A stretch of 64,000 nt of DNA from positions 1,981,818-2,045,817 of the forward strand of contig NZ_JAQZZL010000001.1 in the NCBI RefSeq assembly GCF_028745505.1, in the 5' to 3' direction. Below, piece after piece: positions 62,975-64,000 of the stretch. The notes beneath the pieces are model-generated. The model had not been told where the DNA came from. It made no database searches and saw only the letters and a program-made list of their open reading frames with translations. The DNA is from Lentisphaera marina (lineage in GTDB: Bacteria; Verrucomicrobiota; Lentisphaeria; Lentisphaerales; Lentisphaeraceae). How positions within the stretch are numbered: position 1 is the stretch's first letter; the number at the start of each line of letters is the position of its first letter. The translations under genes were made by a program, and so were the position numbers.

Positions 62975-64000
62975 TTAACCACCAAAAAAGCGTCCTGCTT
63001 TTTCAAAAAAGGATTCCTTCATTGGTTGAACATTATCACCGCAAAGATCGGCAAATGTCTGTAAAGCTTCTTTTTGTTCAGTATTTAAATTTGTAGGAAC
63101 TTCAACGATAATAGTGACAATTTGATGTCCCGTGTCATGGCTTCTTAGGTTTTTAACACCTTGACCTTTTATACGAAACTTTGTTCCTGATTGAGTCCCT
63201 GCTGGAATTTTTAAATTCTCTTTACCTTTTAGCGTCGGAACTTCAATTGAACCGCCCAAAACTGCCGTTGCAAAACTCACTGGGATTTTACAATAAATAT
63301 TATCGCCTTCACGTTCAAAAATATCGTGACTACGAACATGAAAGACAACATATAAGTTACCTGCAGGAGCACCTTTCTCACCAGCATCGCCTTCGCCTCG
63401 GATTCGCATCTTAGAGCCTGTATCTACACCCGCAGGAACATCTATTTTAACTTTTTTCTCTTTGCGAACAGTCGCATTACCACGACATGTATTACAGGGC
63501 TTCTCTATCTTTTTACCACTACCATGGCAATGAGGGCACTCTTGATTGACTGAGAAAAAACCTTGCTTAATATGAACTTGTCCATTGCCACGACAAGTAG
63601 GACATGTCGTCATTTTTGAACCTGGCTCGGCTCCTGATGCATCACAGCGCTCACAGGCTTCATTTTTCGTTAATGAAATTTCTTTTGAACAACCAAAGAC
63701 AGCTTCCTCAAAAGTTAATTCGAGATCTTTCCTAAGGTCAGCACCCGGCTGAGGTCCACCACCGCCTCCACCACCGAAAAATGATTCAAAAATACTTGAG
63801 GCGCCACCGCCTCCACCACCGCCGAAGACTTGGCTGAAGATATCAAATGGATCGCCATGCATTCCACCTCCGCCACCGCCGCCGCGCTGAGTGTAAGCAT
63901 CATGGCCAAATTGATCATACTGACGACGCTTTCCTTCGTCAGAAAGTACTTCGTAGGCTTCTGAAATTTCTTTAAATTTAGCTTCGGCTACTTCATCACC
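62975..64000 (-). CDS. dnaJ: chaperone protein DnaJ, N-terminus beyond window
   Basis: DnaJ is the Hsp40 co-chaperone that loads substrates on DnaK. The frame is open to the right edge; the visible part has the end of the J-domain (FKEISEAYEVLSDEGKRRQYDQFG), a Gly-rich linker with G-runs, the four CxxCxGxG-type zinc motifs (CERCDASG, CPTCRGNG, CPHCHGSG, CNTCRGNA) and the C-terminal substrate-binding domains. The HPD motif lies outside the window. The fourth motif ends in A rather than G. Confidence 0.95.
   Translation of the reverse strand, partial: GDEVAEAKFKEISEAYEVLSDEGKRRQYDQFGHDAYTQRGGGGGGGMHGDPFDIFSQVFGGGGGGGASSIFESFFGGGGGGGPQPGADLRKDLELTFEEAVFGCSKEISLTKNEACERCDASGAEPGSKMTTCPTCRGNGQVHIKQGFFSVNQECPHCHGSGKKIEKPCNTCRGNATVRKEKKVKIDVPAGVDTGSKMRIRGEGDAGEKGAPAGNLYVVFHVRSHDIFEREGDNIYCKIPVSFATAVLGGSIEVPTLKGKENLKIPAGTQSGTKFRIKGQGVKNLRSHDTGHQIVTIIVEVPTNLNTEQKEALQTFADLCGDNVQPMKESFFEKAGRFFGG

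Overview
The window looks like chromosomal DNA of a marine member of the PVC group, most probably a Lentisphaera-type bacterium (Lentisphaerota). The DNA is AT-rich. It carries several PVC hallmarks: a DUF1501 / DUF1549-DUF1553 / planctomycete-type cytochrome cluster, a very large ThuA + membrane-bound-dehydrogenase + cytochrome + carbohydrate-binding protein, three secreted sulfatases, a prepilin-like protein of the kind that is abundant in these genomes, and an ECF sigma factor overlapping a transmembrane Ser/Thr kinase. The genus assignment is inference from gene content; no rRNA gene is present.

Layout. 1-7.8 kb: the end of a large secreted protein of unknown function, a small secreted protein, a PAS-AraC regulator, rlmH with a lysophospholipid-type acyltransferase, a tail-anchored small protein, a ParB-fold protein, and a Na/Pi-cotransporter gene that appears damaged twice (in-frame stop after the signal peptide, and collapse of the two QSSS repeats). 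7.9-21.8 kb is mostly housekeeping: GH20 hexosaminidase, cysH and gcvT, an arginase-fold protein lacking two metal ligands, an Nramp-like transporter, purF, aroG, and an efpL-speA-carboxynorspermidine dehydrogenase operon that points to the alternative spermidine route. 22-29.8 kb: a four-gene secreted/cytochrome cluster. 29.9-35.5 kb: a phosphohexomutase and the 1280-residue multidomain protein.

35.7-48.3 kb is a carbohydrate-use locus. A DUF1861 propeller protein, a lipoprotein with a probable alpha-helical-barrel enzyme fold, a GPH-type sugar symporter and a GH130 phosphorylase/glycosidase form one operon. Opposite it lie an ECF sigma factor, a Ser/Thr kinase, a membrane-anchored zinc-ribbon/PA14 protein whose C-terminal half is a paralogue of the lipoprotein, and a sulfatase. 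The two paralogues bracket the locus and do not match a glycosidase family I can name. They are the best candidate for an undescribed enzyme family here. Together with the mannose-type kinase/isomerase fusion (53988-55925) and the phosphohexomutase (29946-31436), this suggests uptake and phosphorolysis of a mannose-containing, possibly sulfated, glycan.

48.4-58.8 kb is the plastic part: two more sulfatases, a complete IS30-family and a complete IS256-family element, a pentanucleotide repeat, a prepilin gene and an inverted, internally deleted copy of it sharing a 46-bp upstream element on both sides of a sulfatase, a tRNA 3'-end fragment, and a secreted beta-propeller gene broken by one TAA codon. 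58.9-64 kb: a membrane protein, a zinc-ribbon protein with long perfect tandem repeats (10 x 39 bp and 14 x 12 bp), trmH, a radical SAM/SPASM protein, and dnaJ running off the right edge. No rRNA, intact tRNA or CRISPR array was seen.
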